Shown here one piece after another: positions 9,096 through 17,734 of a stretch of DNA of 64,000 nt (positions are counted from its first letter, which is position 1; each line of letters opens with the position of its first letter). The stretch is taken from contig CANDMI010000001.1 of assembly GCA_947385775.1 (NCBI GenBank), forward strand, positions 62,001 through 126,000, in the 5' to 3' direction. The position numbers were made by a program, and so were the translations under genes. This DNA is from an uncultured Eubacterium sp. (GTDB lineage: Bacteria; Bacillota; Clostridia; Lachnospirales; Lachnospiraceae). The notes under the pieces are model-generated. The model searched no databases. It was not told where the DNA came from and saw only the letters and a program-made list of their open reading frames with translations.

Positions 9096-9385
9096 CGAAA
9101 GATCCTGCCCAACAGACTTTCACTGGATTTTTTCGCTCCGCCGATGTCAGAATAAGACAAGCTGTCAATCCTTCCTTCTAAATCCACCTCGCCTTTTTCC
9201 AACGTCAATCGGTTTACGTGCAGGTCATTACCTTTGATCAAAAGCATCCCCTGCTCGGTTTCCAACAATATTTCCGATACATCAAAAGAAAGCACATCCA
9301 AAACCCCTGTAAACGCAGCCGTCTTTCGGTTTGACAGTATGATCTTGTGTGCTTTTTGCTGGTTTTTGTCCATCCGGTCATCCAT
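9092..9385 (-). CDS. yabP: Sporulation protein YabP
   Basis: A 97-residue YabP/YqfC-family protein; members are made in the mother cell and are linked to spore coat or cortex assembly. The core HKIILSNRK...TGVLDVLSFDVSEILLETEQGMLLIKGNDLHV is the family signature region. An upstream ATG at 9400 overlaps the ribosome binding site GGAGG; the ATG at 9385 lies six bases from it and is preferred. The leader contains a small CCAGC/GCTGG hairpin just before the binding site, and a sigma-E-like promoter is at 9438-9466. Confidence 0.88.
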   Translation of the reverse strand: MDDRMDKNQQKAHKIILSNRKTAAFTGVLDVLSFDVSEILLETEQGMLLIKGNDLHVNRLTLEKGEVDLEGRIDSLSYSDIGGAKKSSESLLGRIFR

Positions 9386-9437
9386 ATGCTTTACCTCCAT
9401 TCTTGTCCAGCAAAAAGCTGGCCTCCAATATAAATAA

Positions 9438-9466
9438 AGTATATGAGCCGTCTTACTTATATATGA
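9438..9466 (-). promoter_or_regulatory. putative sigma-E promoter of yabP-yabQ
   Basis: Minus strand TCATATA (9460-9466), 14-base spacer, CATATACT (9438-9445). This fits the sigma-E pattern (-35 near KCATATT, -10 near CATACAAT), and yabP is a sigma-E gene in Bacillus. Confidence 0.55.
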
Positions 9467-9474
9467 CCGGTTTT

Positions 9475-9714
9475 TTAAAGGTATTCAAATAATTCTTTTG
9501 CCTGTTCTTTTTTCGTCGTATCCTGGATATCTAACACCCGCACTTTGACCGCCTTTGTGCCAAACGCGATCTCGATCACGTCGCCAATCTTTACATGCAA
9601 AGACGCTTTCGCCGGATTGCCGTTGACGGAAACGCGCCCCGCGTCGCAGGCTTCATTGGCTGCGGTGCGCCGCTTGATCAGCCGGGACACTTTTAAAAAT
9701 TTGTCTAACCTCAT
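9475..9714 (-). CDS. rqcP: RqcP (YabO), S4-domain ribosome quality control factor
   Basis: A 79-residue S4 RNA-binding protein, the Hsp15-like factor that works with RqcH on stalled large ribosomal subunits to elongate alanine tails. The S4 fold is visible in the first 45 residues (MRLDKFLKVSRLIKRRTAANE ... GRVSVNG). It lies between hup and yabP as in other Clostridia. It is separated from yabP by a promoter, so it probably belongs to the hup transcript. Confidence 0.9.
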   Translation of the reverse strand: MRLDKFLKVSRLIKRRTAANEACDAGRVSVNGNPAKASLHVKIGDVIEIAFGTKAVKVRVLDIQDTTKKEQAKELFEYL

Positions 9715-9787
9715 AACGCAAAAATAAAACCTTTCTGATTTGATTTTTGTTTCCAGTTTCCCAGTTATCGTTTATAAAATATTAGGA

Positions 9788-9823
9788 GCCAAGCGGCGAA
9801 ACGCTGTCATTCCGCGGCTTGGC
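9788..9823 (-). terminator. stem-loop between hup and rqcP
   Basis: GCCAAGC (9788-9794) pairs with GCTTGGC (9817-9823), with additional CGG/CCG pairing inside. No strong T-run follows, so it may only weaken transcription or protect the hup mRNA end. Confidence 0.4.
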
Positions 9824-9864
9824 CCATTCGCAAGTTACTTTTCACAACCTTTTGCGATCATGAT

Positions 9865-10140
9865 TTATCCGTTCACAATATCCTTTAACGCTTTTCCTAC
9901 CTTGAACTTCGGAGCCTTGGATGCCGGGATGGTCATTTCTTCACCAGTCTGCGGATTCCTTCCATTCCTGGCTGCCCTTTCGGTTACTTCAAACGTGCCA
10001 AATCCAACTAACTGGATCTTTTCGCCTTTCTTTAATTCCTCAGCAACCACATCTGTGAACGCTTTCAGGGCTGCCTCCGCATCCTTTCTAGATATATCCG
10101 CTTTATCGGCCATCGCTGCAACTAATTCTGCTTTGTTCAT
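9865..10140 (-). CDS. hup: HU family DNA-binding protein
   Basis: A 91-residue histone-like dimeric DNA-bending protein covering the complete HU fold. The signature GFGTFEVTERAARNGRNPQT spans the beta arms with the intercalating Pro region. The start ATG at 10140 lies 6 bases after AGGAGGA; a longer reading from 10161 would place the binding site inside the gene. A strong promoter is at 10222-10250. First gene of the hup-rqcP pair. Confidence 0.96.
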   Translation of the reverse strand: MNKAELVAAMADKADISRKDAEAALKAFTDVVAEELKKGEKIQLVGFGTFEVTERAARNGRNPQTGEEMTIPASKAPKFKVGKALKDIVNG

Positions 10141-10221
10141 TTTTATTCCTCCTAGGGTCAATTAATAATATAATTATAATAAGAAGTGGAACACGCTTTC
10201 TCCAGACAACTTACGAATATA

Positions 10222-10250
10222 TTTATACTAACTTTTCCAATGTTTGTCAA
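10222..10250 (-). promoter_or_regulatory. sigma-A promoter of hup
   Basis: Minus strand TTGACA (10245-10250), 17-base spacer, TATAAA (10222-10227); start codon about 80 bases downstream. Confidence 0.75.
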
Positions 10251-10274
10251 GCACAAAGGAGCTTTTTATTAGAT

Positions 10275-12011
10275 TTACAGCATTTTGTTTATCATTTCCA
10301 ACACATTTGCGCCCAATTCCGCCGATTTTTTATCCGCGTCCTCCATCGAAGACCCTTTTACGCCGATATAAAACTTCACCTTCGGCTCTGTGCCAGACGG
10401 CCTTACGCATACCCACGCATCGTCTGTCAGCTCATAATAAAGCACATTTGACGAAGGAAGCCCTGTCACGCCCGTCTTTCCGGTTACAAAATCCTTTACG
10501 GTGTCGGTCTTATAATCCCTTGCCGCCAATACCTTTAACCCGCCGATCTCTTCCGGCGTATGCTCCCGCAGCGTGTTCATGATCTCCTGGATCTTCGCAA
10601 GCCCTTCAATGCCCTTTAACGTAATGGACTCTACATGGTCTTTGTAGTATCCGTACTTTTCATACATTTCAAGCATCGCGTCCCAAAGCGTCATGTTCTT
10701 CGTCATATAATAAGCCGCCGCTTCGCAAAGAGCCATCGAAGCTACGACCGCGTCCTTATCTCTTGCGTAAGTGCCGGTCAGACAGCCATAGCTTTCCTCC
10801 ATGCCAAATAAATACGTGCCCTTGCCCGTCTTTTCAAACTCCAGGATTTTTTGCCCGATAAACTTAAAGCCGGTCAGCACTTCAACCAACTGAATCCCAT
10901 AATGCTTCGCGATCGCGTCCGCCATATTCGTAGAAACGATAGAGCGGATAAACGCGCCATCCTTAGGAAGGGAACCCTGTATCGCTTTACGCTGCCCAAT
11001 CACATAATCCCCGATCAGACACCCGGACATATTGCCTGTCAACGTATGGTATTCCCCTGTTTTGGAATCTTTTACATAAACCCCAAGCCTGTCCGCATCC
11101 GGGTCTGTCGCAAGAACTAAATCCGCATTTACTTTTTTTGCCAGCTTTAAGCCAAGCTCGAACGCCTCGGCAGCTTCCGGGTTTGGATAGCTGACGGTCG
11201 GAAATTCCCCGTCCGGCTTTTCCTGTTCCGGAACGACATGCACATTTTCAAACCCAAGCTCCTTTAACACGCGGCGCACCGGGATATTGCCTGTGCCATG
11301 CAGCGGGGAATATACGATCGTAAGCTTGTCCTTAACCGCGTCGATGCAGTCCTGGTGGAGCACAAGCCCTTTTAATTCCTCGATGTACGGATCGTCTATA
11401 TCAGCGCCAATCGTCTGATAAAGCCCTTTTTCCTTTGCCTCTTCAAGCGGCATCGTCTTTACTGTGGCATAATCCGTAACCTTTTTCACTTCATCCATGA
11501 TCCCGCTGTCATGAGGCGGCGTGATCTGGGCGCCGTCCTCCCAGTATACCTTATAGCCATTGTATTCCGGCGGGTTGTGGCTTGCGGTAATGTTGATGCC
11601 CGCGATGCAGGAAAGCTTGCGAACCGCATAGGATAATTCCGGCGTTGGCCTTAAGCTTTCAAACACGTATGCTTTGATCCCGTTTGCCGCCAGGCACAAT
11701 GCGGCTTCGTCCGCAAATTCCGGCGACATGCGTCTGGAATCATAAGCGATCGCAACCCCCTTTGACTCTCCCTTAACCGACAGGATATAATTTGCAAGGC
11801 CCTGGGTCGCTTTTCTTACCGTATAAATGTTCATGCGGTTCGTGCCGGCCCCGATCACGCCGCGAAGCCCTGCCGTGCCAAATTCAAGATCCATATAAAA
11901 ACGGTCTTCAATCTCCTTTTCGTTCCCCTCGATCGCCTTTAATTCTTTTTTTGTCTCCTCATCGAAATAAGGGTTGTCCAGCCATTGCTGGTACATTGCT
12001 TTGTACTCCAT
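10275..12011 (-). CDS. Phospho-sugar mutase (phosphoglucomutase type)
   Basis: A 578-residue alpha-D-phosphohexomutase, interconverting glucose 1- and 6-phosphate or a related sugar phosphate. The phosphoserine loop TASHNPPEYNGYKVY, the metal loop DPDADRLGV, the sugar loop GMEESYG and the phosphate-binding RPSGTEPKVKFY are all present and in order, giving four intact domains. Length fits the PgcA/PGM2-like group. AGGAGG precedes the ATG. Together with glgC/glgD elsewhere in the window it could supply glucose 1-phosphate for glycogen. Phosphomannomutase activity cannot be excluded. Confidence 0.9.
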   Translation of the reverse strand: MEYKAMYQQWLDNPYFDEETKKELKAIEGNEKEIEDRFYMDLEFGTAGLRGVIGAGTNRMNIYTVRKATQGLANYILSVKGESKGVAIAYDSRRMSPEFADEAALCLAANGIKAYVFESLRPTPELSYAVRKLSCIAGINITASHNPPEYNGYKVYWEDGAQITPPHDSGIMDEVKKVTDYATVKTMPLEEAKEKGLYQTIGADIDDPYIEELKGLVLHQDCIDAVKDKLTIVYSPLHGTGNIPVRRVLKELGFENVHVVPEQEKPDGEFPTVSYPNPEAAEAFELGLKLAKKVNADLVLATDPDADRLGVYVKDSKTGEYHTLTGNMSGCLIGDYVIGQRKAIQGSLPKDGAFIRSIVSTNMADAIAKHYGIQLVEVLTGFKFIGQKILEFEKTGKGTYLFGMEESYGCLTGTYARDKDAVVASMALCEAAAYYMTKNMTLWDAMLEMYEKYGYYKDHVESITLKGIEGLAKIQEIMNTLREHTPEEIGGLKVLAARDYKTDTVKDFVTGKTGVTGLPSSNVLYYELTDDAWVCVRPSGTEPKVKFYIGVKGSSMEDADKKSAELGANVLEMINKML

Positions 12012-12056
12012 GTTTCCTTCCTCCTTTTATTATAATACTTTATCCCTTATCACCGC

Positions 12057-13505
12057 TTATTCATCCTCGTCATCCTTATCTTTCGAAGACGATTTTTTCA
12101 AACGGTCAAGCGAATCTACTAAATTTGAAAGTGTATCCAGATAATCGTTGGAATCTCCTCCCGTGATAATGCTTGCAAGCGACGAGCTTAACGCGGCATT
12201 GGCAAGGGAGCTGTTCGCGCTGTTACTTTGGCTGCCGCTGCCGGAAGATCCGCTGCTTGCGGAAGGCGCATGTGACCCTGCAAGGGAGCCTGCCAGCGTG
12301 CCGGCCTTGCTGCCCGGCTTTGTTTTTTTGGAACTGCTTTTATTCGAACTGTCAGACTTTTTGCCGTCCGATTGATCCGAATCCTTTTTTTCGCCGGAGC
12401 CGCTTTCCTTTGCGCCATCTAATTTTATGTCAATATCCGCCTTTGGCGAATTTGCGACCAGCTGTTTTGTCCATGTATCGTACCCTGCTGCGGACACGCT
12501 TAGAGTATGTACGCCGTATGCCACCTCAAGCGGCTGTTTTGCGTCGACTTTTTTCCCGTCCAGCGCAAGCGACGCGCCATCCACCCCAACGTGGAAATTC
12601 AGCCTGCACATTTTCGGGCCTTCCCCTTTGTAGTCCTCTAAGTCAATGGTCGTGGTCTTTCCTCTCTGAATACGGATCTGCCCGCTGTCTCCATAGCCGT
12701 TATTGGCAACGGAAAAATCATATACGCCCTCCGGGATGTCCATCTGCATATCTTTTAAAATAATTGTATAAACCTGTGTGCCAAGATTCAGCCATCCGCC
12801 TTCAAACAATTTCGTGTTTTTTAACGCCAGCGTCCCGTTGCCGTTTCGAACGACGATCGAATAAATATCCTTGCCCTGCCCATAGATATCCAGCACGTCG
12901 CCTTCCCCGACCGCGTAAACATCCGCCTGCCCGGTATCGGTAAACACCTTCGTCTCGGGCCTGCACCGGTAATTTTCATCCGCGATCGCAAGAAGCTCCC
13001 TTGCCCTGTCCACGGAATAATTCGCAACCTTCTCAAAATCCCAGGTCTGGTCGGTAAACGCTACCGCCCCAAGCGTCTCGTTGCTGTTTAGCCGCTTGAT
13101 CTGCACGAGCTTTCCTTCGCTAAATGCCTTTGCCGGCGCATAGTCGCCGTATTTATTAAAAAATTCCGTGCCATCCGTATATTCGTAGCAAATGCTCGTA
13201 TCGCTTTCCACCGCGCACAGGGTCAGCTGGCGGTTATACAGGTCATTTTCCATGATGATGTAAATCTTATTTTCCTCCTGCTTATCCCCGTCTGGGTGTT
13301 CGCCGTCCGCGCTTCCAAGCTCCTGCGCGTCCGGCAGGGCCATGCGGCTTCCTGTCCCCTGCACAGCGGAAACGTTCTTTTTATTATCTTTATTATTTTT
13401 ATTATCATTATTTCTACTTTTTTGCCCCGTTATCCCGCATGCGCTGCAAAAAACAACGCAAAGCGAAAGAAGCAGCGCGAGAACTCGTCTGTTTTTGTGT
13501 CTCAT
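12057..13505 (-). CDS. PEGA-domain lipoprotein with serine-rich tail
   Basis: A 482-residue exported protein. Residues 1-23 are a lipoprotein signal peptide ending in the lipobox CSAC, with Cys-23 as the likely lipid anchor. An Asn/Asp/Lys tract encoded by an AAT-rich microsatellite (about 13378-13420) follows. Residues ~295-350 form a PEGA domain (GVHTLSVSAAGYDTW). The tail is a low-complexity Ser/Gly/Lys region of about 110 residues that ends in KDKDDEDE. It is probably tethered outside the membrane; its partner is unknown. It is 45 bases upstream of the phosphohexomutase gene. The assignment is structural only. Confidence 0.6.
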   Translation of the reverse strand: MRHKNRRVLALLLSLCVVFCSACGITGQKSRNNDNKNNKDNKKNVSAVQGTGSRMALPDAQELGSADGEHPDGDKQEENKIYIIMENDLYNRQLTLCAVESDTSICYEYTDGTEFFNKYGDYAPAKAFSEGKLVQIKRLNSNETLGAVAFTDQTWDFEKVANYSVDRARELLAIADENYRCRPETKVFTDTGQADVYAVGEGDVLDIYGQGKDIYSIVVRNGNGTLALKNTKLFEGGWLNLGTQVYTIILKDMQMDIPEGVYDFSVANNGYGDSGQIRIQRGKTTTIDLEDYKGEGPKMCRLNFHVGVDGASLALDGKKVDAKQPLEVAYGVHTLSVSAAGYDTWTKQLVANSPKADIDIKLDGAKESGSGEKKDSDQSDGKKSDSSNKSSSKKTKPGSKAGTLAGSLAGSHAPSASSGSSGSGSQSNSANSSLANAALSSSLASIITGGDSNDYLDTLSNLVDSLDRLKKSSSKDKDDEDE

Positions 13506-13651
13506 ATGCCATCATCTCTCATTTTTATCCAGAATCTTTTCCCTTTTTTTCGTTTCTCTTTTTTCGGACTATTCTGGTTTTTCTTGCTTTTTTATCGGAT
13601 TTTAGTTGTACTTTGCCATTATAACATAACCGGGCATTCTGCGCAAGAGCG

Positions 13652-14644
13652 TCACTCCTTCACAAAGTTTTTTAAAAGCTTTAAAAATTCACTTCTTTCC
13701 TGCTCCTGAGCGCAGATTTTTTCCAGCTTTTCACTGTCCCGGTTATTCGCCCAGCTTTTTTTGGAATTAAAATAATGGTTTGCCACCTTCCAGAATTTTT
13801 CCGGAAACGCCATGCGCAAATACAGCTGGCCCATCTCCCAGCCCTCGAGCCTTCGCACTTTGTCATACGCATTTACCATGTCCATGCCAATCCCCGCGTT
13901 CCAGTTGTGTTTTTCTAAGATCTTTCGGAAAAAATGCGCGCAGTCGCTTACATAAGCGTCCTTGCAAAACCGCTCATAGTTAATGATAACCGCCCCCTGG
14001 GGCGTAAATAACAGGTTATGCTGGTTAAAGTCCCCATGGCATACGCCAAAATACCGCTCCTTTCGCTGTTGGAAACCGTTTTCCAATCCCCCGCCTATGG
14101 CTTCCTTCGCCTGGTCATAATAATAGCTGTATTCTTTTAAAAAACGCGCTTCAAATTCGTTTTTCTTCTTTCTGGATTTTATGTAATTTCGCACCTTGCG
14201 AAGCTCTTTCATATGCCTTTCGTATTGAAGCTTTAGGCTGTCGTCCGTTTTACAAAGGGGATCTGGCATCTGATCTGTAAACCCCGCGCTTACGCAATGA
14301 AATTTCGCCAGCTTTCGCACCGCGCACAATACGTCGTCCCTGTTTCTGACATCGCATTCCCTGCCGTCCCTCCAGGTGCGCATATAGTAACGCGCCTCGT
14401 CTATGTCTGTAAAAAGCGCATGTCCTTCCTTCGTATGTACGATCTGCTCCGCCACAATGCCCTGCCCTTTTAAATATTGTAAGAATAAGTCTAACAAGTC
14501 CGCTTTCGCCTCAGAGCCGGAAAATTCCTTGAGTATTTTTTTCTCCCCAGCCGAATCTATGCAAATATAAGCGCCTCTGCCTTTTTGTATGTCCGTAAAT
14601 TCATATGGATACGCCTCTAAAATAATTTCAGTCCGATTATACAA
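13652..14644 (-). CDS. CotS-like spore coat kinase-fold protein
   Basis: A 330-residue member of the CotS/aminoglycoside phosphotransferase superfamily found in spore coats. The catalytic-loop counterpart HGDFNQHNLLF is present. The following metal-binding motif, usually with an Asp (DFD or DWD), reads VIINYERF, so a key acidic residue seems lost and the protein may be a pseudokinase. I chose the TTG start at 14644, seven bases after GGGGG; the longer frame from ATG 14734 adds 30 hydrophobic residues not typical of the family. It lies between cca and the PEGA lipoprotein gene. Confidence 0.7.
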   Translation of the reverse strand: MYNRTEIILEAYPYEFTDIQKGRGAYICIDSAGEKKILKEFSGSEAKADLLDLFLQYLKGQGIVAEQIVHTKEGHALFTDIDEARYYMRTWRDGRECDVRNRDDVLCAVRKLAKFHCVSAGFTDQMPDPLCKTDDSLKLQYERHMKELRKVRNYIKSRKKKNEFEARFLKEYSYYYDQAKEAIGGGLENGFQQRKERYFGVCHGDFNQHNLLFTPQGAVIINYERFCKDAYVSDCAHFFRKILEKHNWNAGIGMDMVNAYDKVRRLEGWEMGQLYLRMAFPEKFWKVANHYFNSKKSWANNRDSEKLEKICAQEQERSEFLKLLKNFVKE

Positions 14645-14764
14645 AATAGCACCCCCATAACAATTCAAATCCTGATTAAAATTTGAAAATATAATAATAG
14701 AAATCCATTTCCACACCTTGACGTGTCCATACATTGTATGATCGGGGGCGCATTGTTATGACTG

Positions 14765-16117
14765 TTATTTTCGTTTTTTCACCTGCTCCAGCAGATACCT
14801 CCTGTTATTTTTCGCCGGATCGTCCAGCGTAAGCTCCAAAAGCTGATTTAACATTTCGCCAACCTGCTTTCCCTGCGGGACGCCAAGCGCCATAACGTCT
14901 CTTCCGGTAATCGCAAGCTGCTTAATATCCAGGCAGTCTTTTTGGTTTAAAATATCCTGATATAATTTTTCGTATTGATCTACATAATCCAGCTTTTCTT
15001 TCCTTTTGTACTCGCTTTGCGCTAAAATATCCGCCCGTTTGACCATAAAGATCGCCGGATACTGCGCTACGCCAACTTTTCGCACCGTCCTGCGCACCTT
15101 TTCTTTTTTTAAAGGCGGGTTATCGTCATGCCAGCGCACCAGCGCGCCAACGCGCCGAAGCGTATCGTTATCCAGTTTCAGCCGCCTCATGACCTGCTTT
15201 GCGATCCGCTCTCCTTTTTCCGGATGCCCGTGAAAATGATCGATCCCATTTTCATCGGTGGTTCTGCATTCGGGCTTTCCCATATCATGAAACAGCATCG
15301 CAAGCCGCAGTATTTTATCCTGCCCCACCTGCCGCATCGCGTGGATCGTATGCTCCCCCACGCTGTAGCAGTGATGCGGGTTATTTTGCGCGGTTTCCAT
15401 CATTAAATCAAATTCCGGGAGTATCACCTTTGTAATCCCAAACGCATACGCGTCCAAAAGCCGCCCCGGATGAGCGGACGCTACCAGCTGCACCAGCTCC
15501 GCCGCGATCCGCTCCGCGCTGATTTTATTTAGGCTGCTTGCAAGCCGCATAATCGCGTCCTTTGTTCCCCGCTCCACCTCAAAATCCAGCTGCGCCGCAA
15601 AGCGCACCGCCCGAAGCATCCGAAGCGCATCCTCGCAAAAACGGCTGGCGGGATCGCCGACGCAGCGTATCACGCCATTTTTTAAATCCTCCATCCCGCC
15701 AAATAAATCAATCAGCCCGAACTTCGCGTTATACGCCATCGCATTCATCGTAAAATCCCTGCGCATCAGATCCTCCCGCAGGTTGGGCGTAAAGGTGACC
15801 TCCTTTGGGTGGCGGCAGTCTGTGTATTCGCCGTCGATCCGATAGGTCGTCACCTCAAAGCCCTCCCGCCCCAGCATCACCGTGACTGTGCCATGCTGCA
15901 ATCCGGTATCGATCGTATGGGCAAACAGCGCCTTTACCTGCTGGGGCTTTGCCGAAGTCGTAATGTCCCAGTCTTTTGGCTTTTTCCCAAGCAGGCTGTC
16001 CCGGACGCAGCCGCCTACCGCAAAGGCTTCAAAGCCCTGTGCATTTAACGCGTCGATAATCTGGCGCACTTTTTTTGGCATTTCAATCTCAATTTGTATC
16101 TTATTTTCTGATTTCAC
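14765..16117 (-). CDS. cca: CCA tRNA nucleotidyltransferase / poly(A) polymerase family
   Basis: A 450-residue class II nucleotidyltransferase that adds or repairs the 3' CCA of tRNA. The head domain shows GGCVRDSLLGKKPKDWDI with the two metal-binding Asp of DWD, followed by the RRDFTMNAMAY motif and the RNA-binding neck. A C-terminal HD domain (HTIHAMRQ ... LFHDMGK) probably has phosphohydrolase activity. The GTG at 16117, five bases after the proS stop, is the likely start; ATG at 16081 is the alternative. The reading frame runs further upstream only inside proS, so earlier starts are unlikely. Translation is probably coupled to proS. Confidence 0.9.
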   Translation of the reverse strand: MKSENKIQIEIEMPKKVRQIIDALNAQGFEAFAVGGCVRDSLLGKKPKDWDITTSAKPQQVKALFAHTIDTGLQHGTVTVMLGREGFEVTTYRIDGEYTDCRHPKEVTFTPNLREDLMRRDFTMNAMAYNAKFGLIDLFGGMEDLKNGVIRCVGDPASRFCEDALRMLRAVRFAAQLDFEVERGTKDAIMRLASSLNKISAERIAAELVQLVASAHPGRLLDAYAFGITKVILPEFDLMMETAQNNPHHCYSVGEHTIHAMRQVGQDKILRLAMLFHDMGKPECRTTDENGIDHFHGHPEKGERIAKQVMRRLKLDNDTLRRVGALVRWHDDNPPLKKEKVRRTVRKVGVAQYPAIFMVKRADILAQSEYKRKEKLDYVDQYEKLYQDILNQKDCLDIKQLAITGRDVMALGVPQGKQVGEMLNQLLELTLDDPAKNNRRYLLEQVKKRK

Positions 16118-16122
16118 TAAAA

Positions 16123-17559
16123 TTAATACGCCTTTCCCCAATATACCAGCTTCTTTGCCGGTTTGCCGCAGCAGACGCATACATCTGAAATCTGTTCCTG
16201 TGCAAATGGCATACAGCGTGACGTGGCTGTGGTTTCTTCTTTGATTTTTTCCTCGCACGCTTTTTCGCCGCACCACATGCCGCGGATAAATCCCGGCTTA
16301 TTTTCAACCGCGTCTTTAAATTGGGCGTAATCGTACGCGTCCGACATATGGGAGTCCCGAAAGCTTTTCGCGCGCTCAAACATATCTTTTTGTATCTGGC
16401 TTAAAAGCTCCTCCAAACGCTCGCATAACTCTTCGAATGACACCGGATATTTTTCCCTTGTGTCGCGGCGCACCAAAACGCACTGGCCTTTTTCAATATC
16501 CTTTGGCCCAAGCTCAATGCGCACCGGAATGCCGCGCATCTCCTGCTCCGCGAATTTCCATCCCGGGCTTTTCTCGCTAAGGTCGATCTGGGCGCGGAAC
16601 CTGCCTTTTAACGTCGAAAGCAGCTCCTGCGCTTTTTCAAGCACCCCTTCCTTTTGCTGCTGGATCGGAATGACCATCGCCTGCACCGGCGCGATCTTTG
16701 GCGGCAGCACAAGGCCGGAATTGTCCCCATGCACCATAATGATCGCTCCGATCAAACGGGTGCTAAGTCCCCAGGAAGTCTGGTGGACATATTGCAGCTC
16801 ATTGTTTTTATCCGTATACTGTATGCCAAACGCTTTTGCAAATCCGTCTCCGAAATTGTGGCTCGTCCCTGACTGCAACGCCTTTCCATCGTGCATCAAA
16901 GCCTCGATCGTATAGGTCGCCTTTGCGCCCGCGAATTTTTCCTTTTCGGTCTTTTGCCCGCAGATAACCGGGATTGCAAGCACGTCCTCGCAAAAACGCT
17001 CGTATACATGGAGCATCTGCTCGGTACGCTCCTGCGCTTCTTCCTCCGTCGCGTGAGCCGTATGGCCTTCCTGCCATAAAAATTCTCTGGAGCGCAAAAA
17101 CGGCCTTGTCTCCTTTTCCCATCTGACAACGGAGCACCACTGGTTATATACCTTTGGCAAATCGCGGTAAGAATGGATGTCATTTTTATAAAAATCGCAA
17201 AACAGCGTCTCAGAGGTCGGACGCACGCAAAGCCGCTCCTGCAACGAATTTAACCCGCCGTGGGTCACCCATGCGACCTCCGGCGCAAAGCCTTCCACAT
17301 GCTCTTTCTCCTTATTTAACAGCCCTTCTGATATAAACATCGGCATATACACATTTTGTACGCCTGTCTCTTTAAAGCGGCGGTCTAATTCCTGCTGGAT
17401 GTTTTCCCATATCGCATAGCCTGCCGGCTTAAAGATCATGCAGCCTTTAATCGAAGAATAATCCATCAGCTCCGCTTTTTTCACTACGTCTGTATACCAT
17501 TGTGCAAAATCTTCATCCATGCTTGTAATGGATTCTACAAGCTTTTTTTCCTTCGCCAT
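16123..17559 (-). CDS. proS: Prolyl-tRNA synthetase (short, archaeal/eukaryal type)
   Basis: A 478-residue class II synthetase that charges tRNA(Pro). It lacks the INS editing insertion of the long bacterial form. Visible: motif 2 with [20 protein letters not shown], motif 3 with [16 protein letters not shown], an anticodon-binding domain, and the C-terminal zinc-like extension with CGEKACEEK and [14 protein letters not shown] precedes the ATG by six bases and a good promoter lies at 17593-17621. cca follows after five bases. Confidence 0.95.
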   Translation of the reverse strand: MAKEKKLVESITSMDEDFAQWYTDVVKKAELMDYSSIKGCMIFKPAGYAIWENIQQELDRRFKETGVQNVYMPMFISEGLLNKEKEHVEGFAPEVAWVTHGGLNSLQERLCVRPTSETLFCDFYKNDIHSYRDLPKVYNQWCSVVRWEKETRPFLRSREFLWQEGHTAHATEEEAQERTEQMLHVYERFCEDVLAIPVICGQKTEKEKFAGAKATYTIEALMHDGKALQSGTSHNFGDGFAKAFGIQYTDKNNELQYVHQTSWGLSTRLIGAIIMVHGDNSGLVLPPKIAPVQAMVIPIQQQKEGVLEKAQELLSTLKGRFRAQIDLSEKSPGWKFAEQEMRGIPVRIELGPKDIEKGQCVLVRRDTREKYPVSFEELCERLEELLSQIQKDMFERAKSFRDSHMSDAYDYAQFKDAVENKPGFIRGMWCGEKACEEKIKEETTATSRCMPFAQEQISDVCVCCGKPAKKLVYWGKAY

Positions 17560-17592
17560 TTTAATCTCCTTTTTCTTTCTACTAATGGATTT

Positions 17593-17621
17593 ATTCTAGC
17601 GTCATATTTTGTGGATGTCAA
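17593..17621 (-). promoter_or_regulatory. sigma-A promoter of proS-cca
   Basis: Minus strand TTGACA (17616-17621), 17-base spacer, TAGAAT (17593-17598), about 34 bases before the start codon. No T-box-like leader fits in this space. Confidence 0.75.
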
Positions 17622-17662
17622 GGGGAACGCACATAGATTCGCGCAATACACCGTGCCAACGC

Positions 17663-17710
17663 AAAAAACAGAGAAATATGCCTGGATGCCCCAGTTATTT
17701 CTCTATTTTT
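17663..17710 (-). terminator. bidirectional-looking terminator after ytvI
   Basis: AGAGAAATA (17670-17678) pairs with TATTTCTCT (17696-17704). On the minus strand the stem is followed by TGTTTTTT, 30 bases after the ytvI stop. Confidence 0.8.
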
Positions 17711-17734
17711 ATAAAATCACTGTTTTTAATAAAA

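Noticed and set aside
17560..17592. T-box leader before proS
   Set aside because: The promoter lies only ~34 bases from the start codon, leaving no room for a T-box.
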